Below the pieces are notes generated by a model that did not search any database, was not told the DNA's origin, and saw nothing but the letters and a program-made list of their open reading frames with translations. A DNA stretch of 64,000 nucleotides, taken from contig FTLJ01001055.1 of NCBI GenBank assembly GCA_900155495.1, positions 1 through 64,000 of the forward strand, in the 5' to 3' direction. Shown piece after piece: positions 12,684-24,267 of the stretch; position 1 is the first letter of the stretch; each line of letters begins with the position of its first letter. This stretch comes from Porogramme epimiltina. Lineage: Eukaryota; Basidiomycota; Agaricomycetes; Polyporales; Polyporaceae. A program made the translations under genes and the position numbers.

Positions 12684-14080
12684 TCAGTAGTATTGGTACC
12701 GTACCCCTGCAACAACGCAGAGTATCGCGAGGATGATGACGATGGGCACCAGGCTGATCGCGATGGCAATCACGATCGTACGCTGCGTACGCACGAGGCA
12801 AAGCAAGGGAGTTAGTGGCGCGAACGTCTCCGTGAGCGGCGCGAAACTCTGACCGTGTGGTTCCGAAACCTGACGCGCGCGGTCGGTGGCGGACAGAGGG
12901 GGACGGCATAAGACGTAGGTTGTGCGGAGGCATTTGGTGAAGGGGACGATCGACCAGTGTAAGTGCGCGCGCGCCACGGAGGGGAAAGTGCAAGGGTTCC
13001 ATAAGGGGGTGTAGATGCATTATGCGAGCAGAGCGGGTGCTCACCATGAGCTATGCGGTACCTAGAGCGTGCGCGCGCGCGGGGCAAGTGTGACATGACA
13101 TGAGCACGGCAAATCCGCAGAACGCGGCGGCGGCGGCGCGAATCGACAGCCACGCACCTTGCCTATAAATATTGACGAGCGGGACGTCGCCGCGCTGAGG
13201 CGCGAGTGGGAATAGTTTCCGCTGCCTGTGCGGCCGGTCAGAAGTTTGCGCGCGCGCGCAAACGCGAAAACGCGAGCGCGAGCGGCAGGTGGGTGGGGTC
13301 GGTGAGCGGGCGAACTCAGATACGGACGCGGGGGCTTGCGCCTGCGCGGCCGAGCCGAACAAGATAGGACGGTGGCACTCACTCTCGCTCGACGAAACGT
13401 CCCCACGGAGCCGCGCGCGCGCCCCGGCGAGCGTCGTCGACGCGCTCAGGCGCGACCCGTCGCTCGACCCCGGCCCTGAGCCTGACCCTCCACTCGACGA
13501 CCCCGATTTCGGCGGCACCACGTCTCGCAGCGTCGCCTGGTCCCCCGCCTCCAAGTCGACATCCGGGTCCGCGACTATGCCCAGCTCCGGGGGCGCAGCA
13601 CCCTCCGGCAGGGGAGCCCACGAGAACCCGAGCCCCGCACGAGCGGGCGTCGGGGTCGGGGCGGCGATCGCCACGGGCCGCGCGGGGTCGGCGCTGAAGG
13701 GGTCCATGTCGCGGTACCCGCCGCCGTAGCTGCTGTAGTGCCCGGCGTAGTCGGCGGTGTCGAACAGGTCGAGCTCGGTGTAGTCGTGCGCGAGCGGGGC
13801 GGCGGGGGCGGGGCGGCGCGTGGAGTCGTGCGTGGGCGCGGGCGAGTACGCGTGCACGGCGTGCCAGTCGGAGTGCGAGGAGCCCGCGAAGCTGACGCGG
13901 CGCGGGGTGGAGGGGCCCTGGTGGAACTTGGCGCGGCTCAGCCTGCGCGTGCAAACGAGTGGGCGGGGTGTGAAGGGAAAGGTGGATATGTGTCGCCGGC
14001 GACGGCGAGAAAGCAGAAGATAGCAGAAGGTGAACAAAATGGCAAGTGCAGCGAAGAGAGAGGGGTGCTCACTTAGTCAT
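12684..14080 (-). CDS. Low-complexity protein with C-terminal membrane helix, unidentified
   Basis: Exon 1 is ATGACTAA at 14080-14073 before a GTGAGC donor. Exon 2 opens LSRAKFHQGPSTPRRVSFAG and runs through a Tyr/Gly/Asp- and Pro/Ala-rich region to RLRGDVSSSE. A short exon RGDVPLVNIYRQ follows near 13160-13200. The last exon carries a strong membrane helix (VIAIAISLVPIVIILAILC) and ends VRYQYY. The link between the RGDVPL exon and the last exon is not solved: no donor/acceptor pair I tried keeps frame. The N-terminal half looks disordered. No family is recognised. Confidence 0.45.
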
Positions 14081-15324
14081 GTTTTTGAGGGGAGCTGGAA
14101 GTCAGCCGCGAATTGGGGATGGGACTGAGGATTCGAGAGTGCGCGTTCTGGGTCGCGGTGCCGGGAGTATTCGATCGAGCGGTCAGCAAACACAAAGACC
14201 GGGCAAGGAATGGGGAGGGGGTGGAAAACAGCCACTACATCCCCTCCCCTCGCCTTAAAACCTCCCGGGGAACGATGCGGCGTCGCTCGAGCGAGCTGCT
14301 AACTTTGTGGCATGTGCTGCGCCCGTCCGTCGGCGCGCGCTAAGCGCTGAGACGCACCTCCCATACACCGCGTCAGACACCCCGACTATTTGCGTCAAGG
14401 GAAGGGCGCACACCAGCCGCGGGCTGCGGTGCGCCGACGCGTCACAGCTCCCAGCTCGCCGGGCGTGCTAGCCACTCGCGGCGCGGACAGCTCGCGTGTC
14501 TCCGCGCGCGCTCCTGACGCGCGAACAGCGCGAACGGTGGTCGCAGGGCGCGCGACGGCACCGTCGTGAGAAGGCAACGCGGTTGCGGCTGGTGGTTGAC
14601 ACCCTCCGCGTCGCCGAGCCGCAACAGAGGCGGCGCGGTGTGGCGGGCTGGCGGTACTGACTGGCGCGCGCTGTGTTAACTGCGTCAGTCGTTGAGCACG
14701 AAAGATCGGAGACGCAGAAAATCGCGCGCACTGAAATTATGCACGGTTTTGATCCGGAGGGGGTATGCGGGGGTGTGGCGGGCACGACTCGTAGGCCGGA
14801 CAGAGGAGCCGCACTGCTGCTGCGGGGGGCAGGAAAAGAAAAGAAAGAGGGTATGCTTCACGGCGGTAACATAACATGCCTGAATAAATCATCCGACAGC
14901 CGTGGAGAGGCAGGGCTACAAACTCACGACTGTCCTTTCAATGGAGCTGCACCGACAAGAAAGTCGGATGGTGTACACAGGACGCAGAATCTTGCAGTCG
15001 ATGGATGTCGGGTAGAAATCACGGGTGCTTGATTTGGGCAGCGTAGACGCCCATGGCTGTGACGTAAACACATACTGCCCGCGCAGTTCAAGCACTGGTC
15101 CCGAAACTCGGATGAGAGTCCGACAAGAAAGAAACAAATATCATAGTCCGCCTCCGAACCTAAGAACACACGGAAAGCCGTACTGAAGAAGAGTATATAG
15201 GCGACTACGAATTAGAGACTGAGTGCATGGGATATAACACAACAACGGCTCCGCAAAGGCGAGCGAAGACGTACAAGACGCGAGTCGTTGGGGAACGGTA
15301 GGTGAGGGGGCGGGTGAACAAAGC
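14081..15324. other. Intergenic, no supported gene
   Basis: Mixed GC-rich and neutral spacer between two minus-strand genes. It probably carries the promoter of the 12684-14080 gene and the 3' UTR of the R-SNARE. No RNA gene or domain was recognised. Confidence 0.4.
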
Positions 15325-16006
15325 TCAGTGCTTCGTCGCCTTCACGATGGAGACAACGATGATGATAATGATAATGGCGATAGCGACACCAATGATGATC
15401 CTCATCTGCCCAGGAATAGATGGTATTGAGAACTCGTAAACGGAAATGAATGGAAGCTTCGCTCACCTTCATGTCTTTCCACCACATATTCTGAGGATTC
15501 GACCTCGGTCAGCCGCGGCATAGCAGAGAGCAGATAGTACGCACCTTGCGGACACGGTTCGCCCCCCGGCGGAAGGTCTGCGCGGAGACAGCAAGGTTGT
15601 CTGGAAGGGCGCGGCCGTATTAGCATGGACGTTCACACGCCGGGGAAGGAGGGCGCCACGAGAGCCCATGCGCAGCGTACCCGCCCCACGGCGGGGAGGA
15701 GGGGTGGAGGGAGCGCACCTGTCTTATCCTGCAGCTGGTCGAGCCTCTCGCCACGCTCCGCGACTTTTGTGATGTTCTCCCTCATGATACCGACGGTGTC
15801 ATCAATCTGGGCCTGAATGGCGGCCGTCTTCGCATTGCCCGCGCCAGCCGGGTTGGAAGAGGAGCCGCCACGGGGCAGGTAGGGGTCGTAGGGTTCGGAC
15901 CTAGAGATTGAGGGCAGGAGGTAGTCGGTGCATTACGCGAGGACAGGAAAGGGGAAGAGAGGAGTTTAGACGGGGACGGAGGATTGATAGAGAATGGGAC
16001 TGACAT
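15325..16006 (-). CDS. SNC1: Synaptobrevin-type R-SNARE (Snc1/VAMP2 type)
   Basis: Vesicle R-SNARE for fusion of secretory and endocytic vesicles with the plasma membrane. The spliced protein begins [15 protein letters not shown] after Met, followed by the SNARE helix ([20 protein letters not shown]), with the zero-layer Arg in [34 protein letters not shown] is the juxtamembrane motif typical of the family. The Ile/Val-rich anchor ([20 protein letters not shown]) ends in ATKH. Length is about that of fungal Snc proteins, with no longin domain. The start codon is split by an intron: AT at 16006-16005, intron 15901-16004 (GTCAGT...CTAG), then G at 15900. At least three more short introns interrupt the gene. 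Confidence 0.92.
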
Positions 16007-17340
16007 GACTGATTGAAGGGGGAAAGCAGGCGACCGGGCACTGGAGTGAGCTTGGAGAATAAGAGTGGCTGCAAGCCGCGACTGACCGAATTACGGGAGA
16101 AAGAATATGGTGAGGGCGTCGGTGGTCGTGAAGGAGGAGGCGGCGAGAGGAGCTCGGCTGGTGACGAACGCAGGCGGAGTCGGCCAAACACGCGCAAGCA
16201 CGGCCCACGGGCTCACGCTCCGGCCCCAGCATCGCCTCCGCCCGTGCCTCCGTGCCTTGGCCCGCCCCGCCCCCGGCGCCGGCGCTCTCTCCCCGCGCCC
16301 AGCGCCTCTCCCACCGCCCGCAGCCCGCGGCCCCAGCCTCGCCCGCCATCTCCCCATCCGCGTCATCACAGATGTGCACTGGCCTCCGCCACGCGGCCCG
16401 AGCAGAATCAGCGTAGTTTGTTGCCCGCGGCCCATCGAATGTTTCACGAGAGCTGACTTGTGTACTCCACTTCCTATGCCAGCGAAATTACATTTTCGTC
16501 TTTCATACAGAAGCACTCACCAGCACCATGGAAGCAGCATTGCGACGTCCAGGTCACGCCGCTGCTCCGCGGGGAGGCATCGTTCCCTCGCGGGCCGTTG
16601 TGTTATGGCATCTCCCATACCAACGCATAGTACTCGGAAGAAAAGAGGTCACCAGTCCTTCCAAGCTTGCACACCTTCCTGCTTCATATAGTCGCGACAG
16701 CATCCTGCTCTTGCTTCCCCAAGTCGACCTGGATCCTGCATGCTCCATAAAAATAGCTCTTTTTCATTTCGCTCATCTGTCGGCGGGTACCAATCGTATT
16801 TTCTGTCTTGGCATTTTGAAAGCCTTGCAGAACGCTCATGGAGTTACTCCTTCCAAACGACTTCGAAGGGTTTTTGCACGTGGAATGCCCGCCTCTGAGC
16901 ATCGGCTTCCGCTGCGGCTACAGCTGTGAGTGCTCGCCTAACTACGCGCGTCCCGGGCCAGCAGTCTGCTGACAAGCGCATGCATACCCAGTGATGCTTC
17001 CACGGGTCCTCCCTTTGGGCATATCAGTGTTTCTTCAGGTCCCCGTGCCGGCTCCGTCATGGCGGTCCATGATCCCGCTCACCGGTAGTATGGAGACTAG
17101 GGTGCAGATGACGGGTCTTCTTCGTCAAGCGTGTTCAACATCATCCATCCATCTTCCCGGCGTTGTGTCCTTCTTGACGACACTACGCACATGACTTAAG
17201 CTCAAGAATTGCCGGTACTTCACCGAACAAATCACCCGTGCATAGGCGGTGACGAGCAGACAACTACTCCGTGTCTCTCATACTGCACTGTGAAACCGTC
17301 AGTGCACATAATGGACCGATATATTTATACACGCGCTGAC
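16007..17340. other. Intergenic, no supported gene
   Basis: 16.1-16.4 kb is GC-rich and may hold the R-SNARE promoter. The rest has short frames without recognisable domains or a consistent splice pattern. Confidence 0.4.
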
Positions 17341-17710
17341 CTAGAATCACCATGCCAAAGCAGACCAAAAGAGCTGATAACCCACCCTCACACCTGCGGA
17401 TTCCACCTCCAGAGCGAACCCGACTTTCATTATGATCGGCGGCTCCACCACTCGGTCCGCCCCCTTCACCAACACGGCAATACAGCGGAGGTCCCACAGC
17501 TCGCCGCCTTCATACAGGTGGTTTTTCGGTAGTATTTTACTCACCGCCACCCCTAGTCTCTTTCATCGGTCCGCCCGCGGTCCGCCAAAACCGCTGATGC
17601 ATGTGCGTGTACCGCTTCGCCCGTTTCTTGGTTTGACCGTGCTCACCAGGGTGCAGACCCGCGGGTTACCACGGAGGGGGACCGCGTAGGTCTCGTGCGG
17701 CCTAAGCGTC
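17341..17710 (-). pseudogene. Unidentified coding-like fragments
   Basis: Two stretches have protein-like composition: PHETYAVPLRGNPRVCTL before a GTGAGC donor, and after an interruption HLYEGGELWDLRCIAVLVKG continuing with ADRVVEPPIIMKVGFALEVE. They could be exons of one small gene or the wreck of an F-box-like or enzyme gene. No start, stop or family was established. They lie just upstream of the pectate lyase on the opposite strand. Confidence 0.25.
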
Positions 17711-17829
17711 CTTGAGAAGCCAGGACAGTTGTTCCGAATTGAATGAACCGCTCTCAAATGACACGGATGGCGACAGAACATTGTGCAATGCGTGCACAAC
17801 ACGACACCAAATAACGGGAGTCGAAGGCG

Positions 17830-17837
17830 TATAAAAG
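17830..17837 (+). promoter_or_regulatory. TATA box of the pectate lyase gene
   Basis: TATAAAAG lies about 80-90 bp before the ATG at 17919, a usual distance for a strongly expressed secreted fungal enzyme. Confidence 0.5.
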
Positions 17838-17918
17838 ACTAGGTAGAACAGGGTCGACTCTCCAGACCCAGTGGCATCGTCTCTTCGGTCTTCGGAAACC
17901 TCTCACAACTATCCAGCT

Positions 17919-19170
17919 ATGAAGTGGTTCTCGGTCCTCGCTGCCTTCGTGGCGTTCCAGGTTGCCGCCGTCATCGTCAGTAATGTTCCTCAAATATTTC
18001 TTTACTTGCACTGGCAACTCGCCGACCCCTGCAGTCTATCCCGACGAAGGTCGTCAAGCGGGCGTCCACCTCCGACACCGCGACTCTCGGCTACGCCGCT
18101 GGGTAGGTACTCATCGTGCTCGGACTCCAGCGCACTCACTCATACCCTGACTCCAGCACCACTGGCGGCGTCGGCGGCCCCGTCACCCGTGTGTCCACTC
18201 TCGACGCCCTCGTCGCCGCGACTTCGGGCAACAGCGCCAAGATCGTCATCATCGACGGCACCATCACCGGCGACACCGTCGTCCGCGTCGGCTCGAACAC
18301 GTCCCTCCTCGGCGCCGCGGGCTCCTGTGAGCATCTCCTCTCCCACCTCACGTTCTCCTCACCGCTGAGCTGAGTCCCACTACAGCCCTCCAGGGTGTCG
18401 GCGTGCGCGTCCTGAACCAGTCCAACGTCATCCTGCGCAACCTCAAGATATCTAAGGTCCTCGCCTCCGCGGGCGACGCCATCGGCATTCAGGCGGCGTC
18501 GAACGTCTGGGTAGACCACGTCGACCTCTCCAGCGACCGCGACCACGACAAGGACTAGTGCGTCCACTCCCCCCCCCCTCCTCTTCTCCCGTTCAGCCAC
18601 TCACCCGCCCCGGCGCACAGCTACGACGGCCTCCTCGACATCACGCACGGCTGCACGGGCGTGACGGTGACGAACTCGTACCTGCACGACCACTGGAAGG
18701 CCTCCCTCGTCGGGCACTCGGACAACAACGGCGCGCAGGACGTCGCGATCACCGTCACCTTCGCGCTCAACCGCTGGGTCGACCTCAACTCGCGCACGCC
18801 GTCCTTCCGCTTCGGCCACGGCCACATCTTCAACAACGTCTTCGACGCCAACAACGACGGCATCAACACGCGCGACGGCGCGCAGCTCCTCGTCGAGGAC
18901 AACGTCTGGACGGGCACCGACAAGCCGCTCTACGACACCGACGGCGGCTTCGCCGTCGCGCGCGGCAACGGTGCGTCCCGAGCTTTTGCTTCCGCCTCCC
19001 AGGGCTGCGTCGGGCTGACTGCGGTGCGCTTTTGCACAGACTTCGGTGGCGCGGCGAACACCGCGCCCGTGGGCAACTTCACGACTGCGCCGTACAGCTA
19101 CACGCTCCTCAGCGCCAGCCAAGTCCGCAGCGCTGTCGAGGCCAGCGCCGGGCAGACGCTCTCCTTCTAA
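17919..19170 (+). CDS. Secreted pectate lyase, polysaccharide lyase family 1
   Basis: Extracellular enzyme that cleaves polygalacturonan by beta-elimination with calcium. ATG 17919 opens a signal peptide (MKWFSVLAAFVAFQVAAV); after the first intron comes IPTKVVKRAS, whose KR could be a Kex2 site. Further introns precede GTTGGVGGPVTRV and GVGVRVLNQSNVILRNLKIS. The parallel beta-helix core carries the family hallmarks: VDHVDLSSDRDHDKD then YDGLLDITHG (calcium-binding Asp region), and SRTPSFRFGHGHIFNN containing the RxPxxR catalytic motif. After NNDGINTRDGAQLLVEDNVW an intron at about 18971-19039 precedes the C-terminus ending GQTLSF. About six exons, near normal family length, apparently intact. 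It converges with the kinase gene. Confidence 0.93.
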
Positions 19171-19631
19171 ACGGGTGTTGCTGGGGTGGCTTGCTGGGGT
19201 AGAGATAGGAAAGGTTGAATTGTGGACGGGGTTCCTAGTGGGGCTGGTAGCGGGGAGATTGCGCCGGAACGTTCTCTTGTAGGAATCTGCTCCAGAAATA
19301 ACGGTGAAATAGGATTTGTTGGCTTGTAACAAACGTCTACCTCGCGAACACCAACGTACCCACAAGAATCAACCGGCGGAGAATACAGGGGGTATATTCC
19401 TCTCAAACGACCGTAAACGAGTGTCCTTATTCTCTACAATGCGAGCCTACGATGTGTACGTACGGAAACTAAGTACTAGTGTCGCTCGGCCTACACGGCT
19501 CAGCGGAAGACAGGAAGGAGTGGATAACGATAACACAGGACAACATCTGACTAACAGATGGAGAAACTCGATCGCTAGATAGCACGACGACGAGAAAAGA
19601 CGGGACCGACGGATGGACAGCGCGCTTGCGC
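19171..19631. other. Convergent 3' intergenic spacer
   Basis: Spacer between the pectate lyase stop and the kinase stop; both 3' UTRs probably lie here. No gene seen. Confidence 0.5.
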
Positions 19632-22600
19632 TCACCCCTCTTCCTCCTCCTCTTCCTCCACGATCCCGCGGAAGGCCGGCCCAGCGCGCCCTCCGGGGAG
19701 CTGCCTCCGCCCGCCGCCGCGCGTCTCCGAAGCGTCGAACACCGACTCGCTCGGAAGCGGCGAGCTGCGCCCCGCGGGCGAGGACCGGTTCGCCTTCGCC
19801 CGCGGACCCGTGCGCCCGGACGCAGCCCCCGCGGACAGGTTCGCCATCCCCGCAGCACCGCGCTTGCCCGCGCTCCCCGCCGTCCCAGTCGAAGACGAGG
19901 AGGACGAGGACGCGATCACGAGCGCGCTGGGAGGGCCGGTGCGCGCAGGCGCGCTCCGCGGCGGCGGGGTGAGCACCAGCGGCGACTCGGCGGCCTGCGC
20001 GAACGTCGTGATCGCGCTGCTCGCCGAGGACGGCATCTGCCCGAGCCCGCCGACATACGCCGGGCTCTCCTCGTCCTCGTCGACCCAGTCGCTCTCGTCG
20101 CCCATGCTGAGCGAGTGCCGGCCGGAGAAGACGTCGCGGATGCCCGGCACCTCGGGCGGGTACACGGCGAGGACCTCGACGGTCGGGTGCGCGGTGCGCG
20201 TCTGCCAGCCGGGCGGCTCGAGCCCCCACGACTTCTTCCAGCTCGAGCGGCCGAGCGAGTTGAGGTAGCTGCCCCCGCCGGAGGGGTTCGCGAACGGGGT
20301 CTGGCGCTTGTGCGCGACAAACGTGGTCCCGTGCGAGCGCCGTGGGGTCTCGTCCATGGACCGCCGGAGGGCAGATTTGTGGGGAGAGCTGTTCCTCCTG
20401 CTATCGGTTTCCGAGAGATCGTAAAGTGACCCGGGGCGAGAAGACTGCCGTGAGTGTGCCGACGATGCCGAGTTCGAACGCAGATGCGAAGCCTTGCTAG
20501 AGCTGCTCGGCGTCATTTGGATCTGCCTTACGACACGCGTCGATGATCCCGACCCTGCACGCCGATGGTTCTTCGGAAGGGGCGACGCAGTTCGGGTCAC
20601 GTACATCGACCCTGAAGAACTCGCCGAAGGCGATTTGCGATGGCGTGGGTGGTTGATGAAGCTATGGATCGAGCTTGGGCGCGATACAAACTCGTCCATC
20701 TCTGAATTCGGAGTGTGGCTCCCGAACGACCGCCTGTTCGAGTCGCTCCGCTGACGAGACACGGAGGTAGCCGAATATGGAGGCGACTCGATGGCCGGGA
20801 ACTGCATCGATGTCGACGACCGACGAGAGTTGACGCTGCTCGAGCGCCGAGAGGACATGGACGCGCGCTTCGCACGGTTGGCGGACTTGCCTCGTCCCAC
20901 GGCCTTGCCGCGCGCTGACGAGCGACCCTTGACGGTGCCCCTGTGCCGCTGCGATATGGGACTAGAGCCAGCGCTGTTGTGAGAGGTACTAGGGTGTATG
21001 GCGTTGGGGTCCTCCTTCCGTTTCCCTTTGGGGTCGTCCTTGAACCATCGCTGGAAGGCGGACAGGAGACTAGCTCGGTTACGATGTCCGGCCACCTTGC
21101 TTCCGCGAGACGGTATTGTGGGTAAAGATGTGAGAGTGTCTGCAGGAGATCCGGTGTCCGCCGGAGGTGATTGTCTGCCCGTCAAGACCCAGGGCGACCC
21201 AACTTGCCCTTGAGGTTGGTTCAGGTCCGTGGGTGGAGGTGTGGACGACATCGCTGAATCTTTCACGGCACGCATGGGAGGCGTCTTGATGAGCCTGCTG
21301 GACCCTGAGCCGTGAGATGGACGGGGCTCATCGCTGCTCGCATTCTTCGCCTTCTCTTTCTCCTTCTCCTCCCTCTCCCGTCGCTCTTTTTCCTCTCGGA
21401 CTGCCTCAGCTGACTTCTTGCGCACAAGGCCCGCGGCCTCCAGCGCCGTAGTGGCACGTTGCATGATGCTGACGCTCCCGGATCGAGCCTTGCGGCCTTT
21501 GGATCCCTGACTGTCTTTCTCTTTGGAGCTACTCGGGGTAGTAGGATGAGATCTGGCGCTTGAATCCACAATAGAGGACGACGGCGACAGAAGGGGATTG
21601 TTTGGAGAAGGGGGTCGGGGTGGGGTGCTTGGCCGCTTCGCGGGCGCAGTAGGTGTCGCGGGGATGAGCTGCAGCTCTGGAGCAGTGTGTTGGGTAGGCA
21701 TGAGGGCGGCCGGGATCGGGGAGCGAGATGCCTTTGAGCGACCGATGGAGGTTGGCTGTGGCTCTTCCCGGTGTGGTGAGGAGGTGCGCCCATGGGACTT
21801 TTCACGGCGTGGTTCGTGTCGTTCCACTTCTGGGATCACTTCCACTGATGGCTCCTCAGTGACGTCCGCCTGTTCTGTTGGATCACTGGAGCTCTCGGCA
21901 GCTTTCCTCTCAGCCTTGCGCTTGAGCATCCACCACAGCGCGCCAGTTGAGTCGCAGGCGTCGTTGAGTACTGAGTGGACGATCTGACCTGTGTCGAGAC
22001 CGAAGGAACTCATGGAGTTCAAGAGATCGCGCTCAAGTGGAGTCGAGAAGATCAGGGGGGCGGGAGTATGTAGGAGGGAAGAGAAGTCCTGAAGAGGTTG
22101 AAGCGCGTTCGATTTCTCGAAAGAGTTCGGGCCACGTTCTGAGAGAGTTGATGACACTGAACGACGCTTCGTACGGGCTGGTGTGCGGGTTGGATAGGCA
22201 GGGGGGACCTTGGAGCCGGTAATGCTTTCGGCACGAGAGGCAGAAGGACGGGACGGAGTCGAGTCCGGTACGTCGTCCAACGATTCGTTCGCGCCCTCGG
22301 GCACGGTTTCCGGAGGGCGCTTACTACTACTGGAAGACGAATGCTGTCCAATGAGCTTCTGCAGAGTGCTCTGTGAATCCGAGGTGAGCTCGCTCGTCGC
22401 GTTCTCATCAGGGGTGGTGGGATTAGAAGAGTAGAACTCTGAGGAGGCGGAATGGAAGGTGGCGTCTGAGGCGGTGGAAGCAGATAACGGCTGCGGGTAC
22501 ATTGCCGTCAGCGTCTGTAACGCTGTCGGTGAAGCTGGTCGTGAAGGGGAGGGAGAGGCGGTTTGCATGGTCTGCATCGAGTCGCGGTTGGGGTTCCTAC

Positions 22601-23753
22601 TGGTCACCTTGAACCAAGTATGTGTAAGGATTTGAGCAATGGATAATCTTTTCAAAGGGTCCGCTTGTAGGATGTTGGACAGGAGATCTCTAGATTCTGT
22701 AAGACAATTAGCCTTCAGCGCCTCGATGCGGGGGAGGAGGCACGTCAACTCGCTTAGGGAGTCATGACATCACGCCGTAGGCAATCGTCCATCCATCGCC
22801 CACCAAACCAAAAACGTGGCCAGAAAGACGTCAATGCTTACCATCTGACAGCCATTCAGGATCGTCGTAGACACCAAGTATGACCTTCTCGCGCATAACG
22901 CTTTCGTCGTCGTCATCGAACGGTAATGTCCCGGTCAATAGCGTGTAGAGTATAACGCCCAATGACCAGACATCGACCTCTAAAGAACTTTAATTGTAGC
23001 GTCCATCGGAACCACGGGCATGCAGTAGAGCGCACCTGGGCCCAGATACTTCTTCGCCATGAGCATCTCCGGAGCAGCATACCCTGTGGTCCCGCAGAAC
23101 GTCTCCAGCAGCGAGCCCTTTTCGAATTCCCGCGTAAAGCCAAAGTCGCCGAGCTTGACACGGCACCGCTCGTCAAGAAGCACATTTTCGAGTTTGAGGT
23201 CCCGGTGAACGATCCCCTTTCCGTGCACGTACGCGACCGCGAGGCAGAGCTGCCCGAACAGCACCTTCGTCTCGTCCTCGGCCAGCCGACCCTTTTCGGC
23301 AAGGTAGTCGAAGAGTTCTCCGCCGGAGCAGAGCTCCGTGACGAGCCATATGCTTGACTCAGTTGCAATGACTTCGTAAAGTTGGGTGACGTGCGGGTGG
23401 TGGAGCTGACGGTGGTGGTGGATCTCCCGCGTGAGGGCCGCGGACATGGCCTTCGGGATCTGCTTGATGGCGACACGAATGCCTGTAAGGCGGTGTGTGC
23501 CCATGCGTACCTTGCCGTACGTTCCTAAGATCCAACAGACCGAGAATTAGGATGCAAACAGGCCGAGAAGTAGGCACACCGATCGCGCACCTTCACCGAT
23601 GACTTTTCCTAGCGTGTAGTTGCCTACAACTCTGATCTTCTGGGAGGAGAGTTCCTTCCCGAGCTCATTGTATGCATTCGCGAGCTGGGCCTTGTGGTTC
23701 TGCGCCTGCGAGACCGAGCCGGTGTGCTTGTGTCCATTGCTGCCCGCGGCCAT
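19632..23753 (-). CDS. CAMK-group Ser/Thr kinase, Kin4/Snf1-related, with long disordered tail
   Basis: ATG 23753 begins MAAGSNGHKHTGSVSQAQ. The kinase domain starts with NYTLGKVIGEG, split by an intron inside the Gly-rich loop, and has the ATP-binding Lys in RVAIKQIPKA. It continues with IVHRDLKLENVLLDE (HRD), KLGDFGFTREFEKGS (DFG), ETFCGTTGYAAPEML (APE), VDVWSLGVILYTLLTGTLPF and a final lobe with DPLKRLSIAQILTHTWF. The sequence PFDDDDE is typical of the fungal Kin4/Ppk1-like branch. A single exon (19632 to about 22748) then encodes roughly 950 residues of Ser/Pro-rich, probably regulated, disordered tail ending in an acidic EEEEEEG run. In yeasts this branch acts in mitotic and polarity checkpoints; the exact orthologue is inferred. 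No defect seen. Confidence 0.88.
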
Positions 23754-24267
23754 AGCAACATGTACAGAGAAAGAAACGAGTGACAGAGGTGGGCAGACTT
23801 CCAAGATAGTTTACAAGTGTGAGTGGGGCGTTGAAGGTAAAGGGCGGGTCGTTGCGGAGAAATGATTTTCGGAGAGTGCAGGCGAGGAAGAGTCGAGGTG
23901 TGCAGCGACTTTACCATCTCAGGGAACATTGCATCACGTGAGCACATCCATCACGCCGCAGCCCACGCCTCGTCGCAATCGTGGCTGCCTCGTTCCGCGA
24001 GGCTTGATATCATCTGCCACGGTGTGCCACGCTGGGCATCTTCTCATGGACACACTGCATGTATGTTTTTCCAGCCGCGGAAGCAATCTGGGCAAGGCGA
24101 GGCACGGAGGATAATTGAGTTGTACATCACATAGTATTGCGGGGCACGGAGTAGTCCATGAGCTCTCTACAAATACACTGCGAACAAAGAGTATCCAGCC
24201 ACGTCGTGCACAGACACCGCGTCATCTGCATCGTCAGAGGTCGTGAAGTAGGCATCGAACTGTCATG
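23754..24267. other. Intergenic: kinase promoter and GLE1 3' flank
   Basis: Upstream region of the kinase and downstream region of GLE1, both on the minus strand. No gene seen. Confidence 0.45.
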
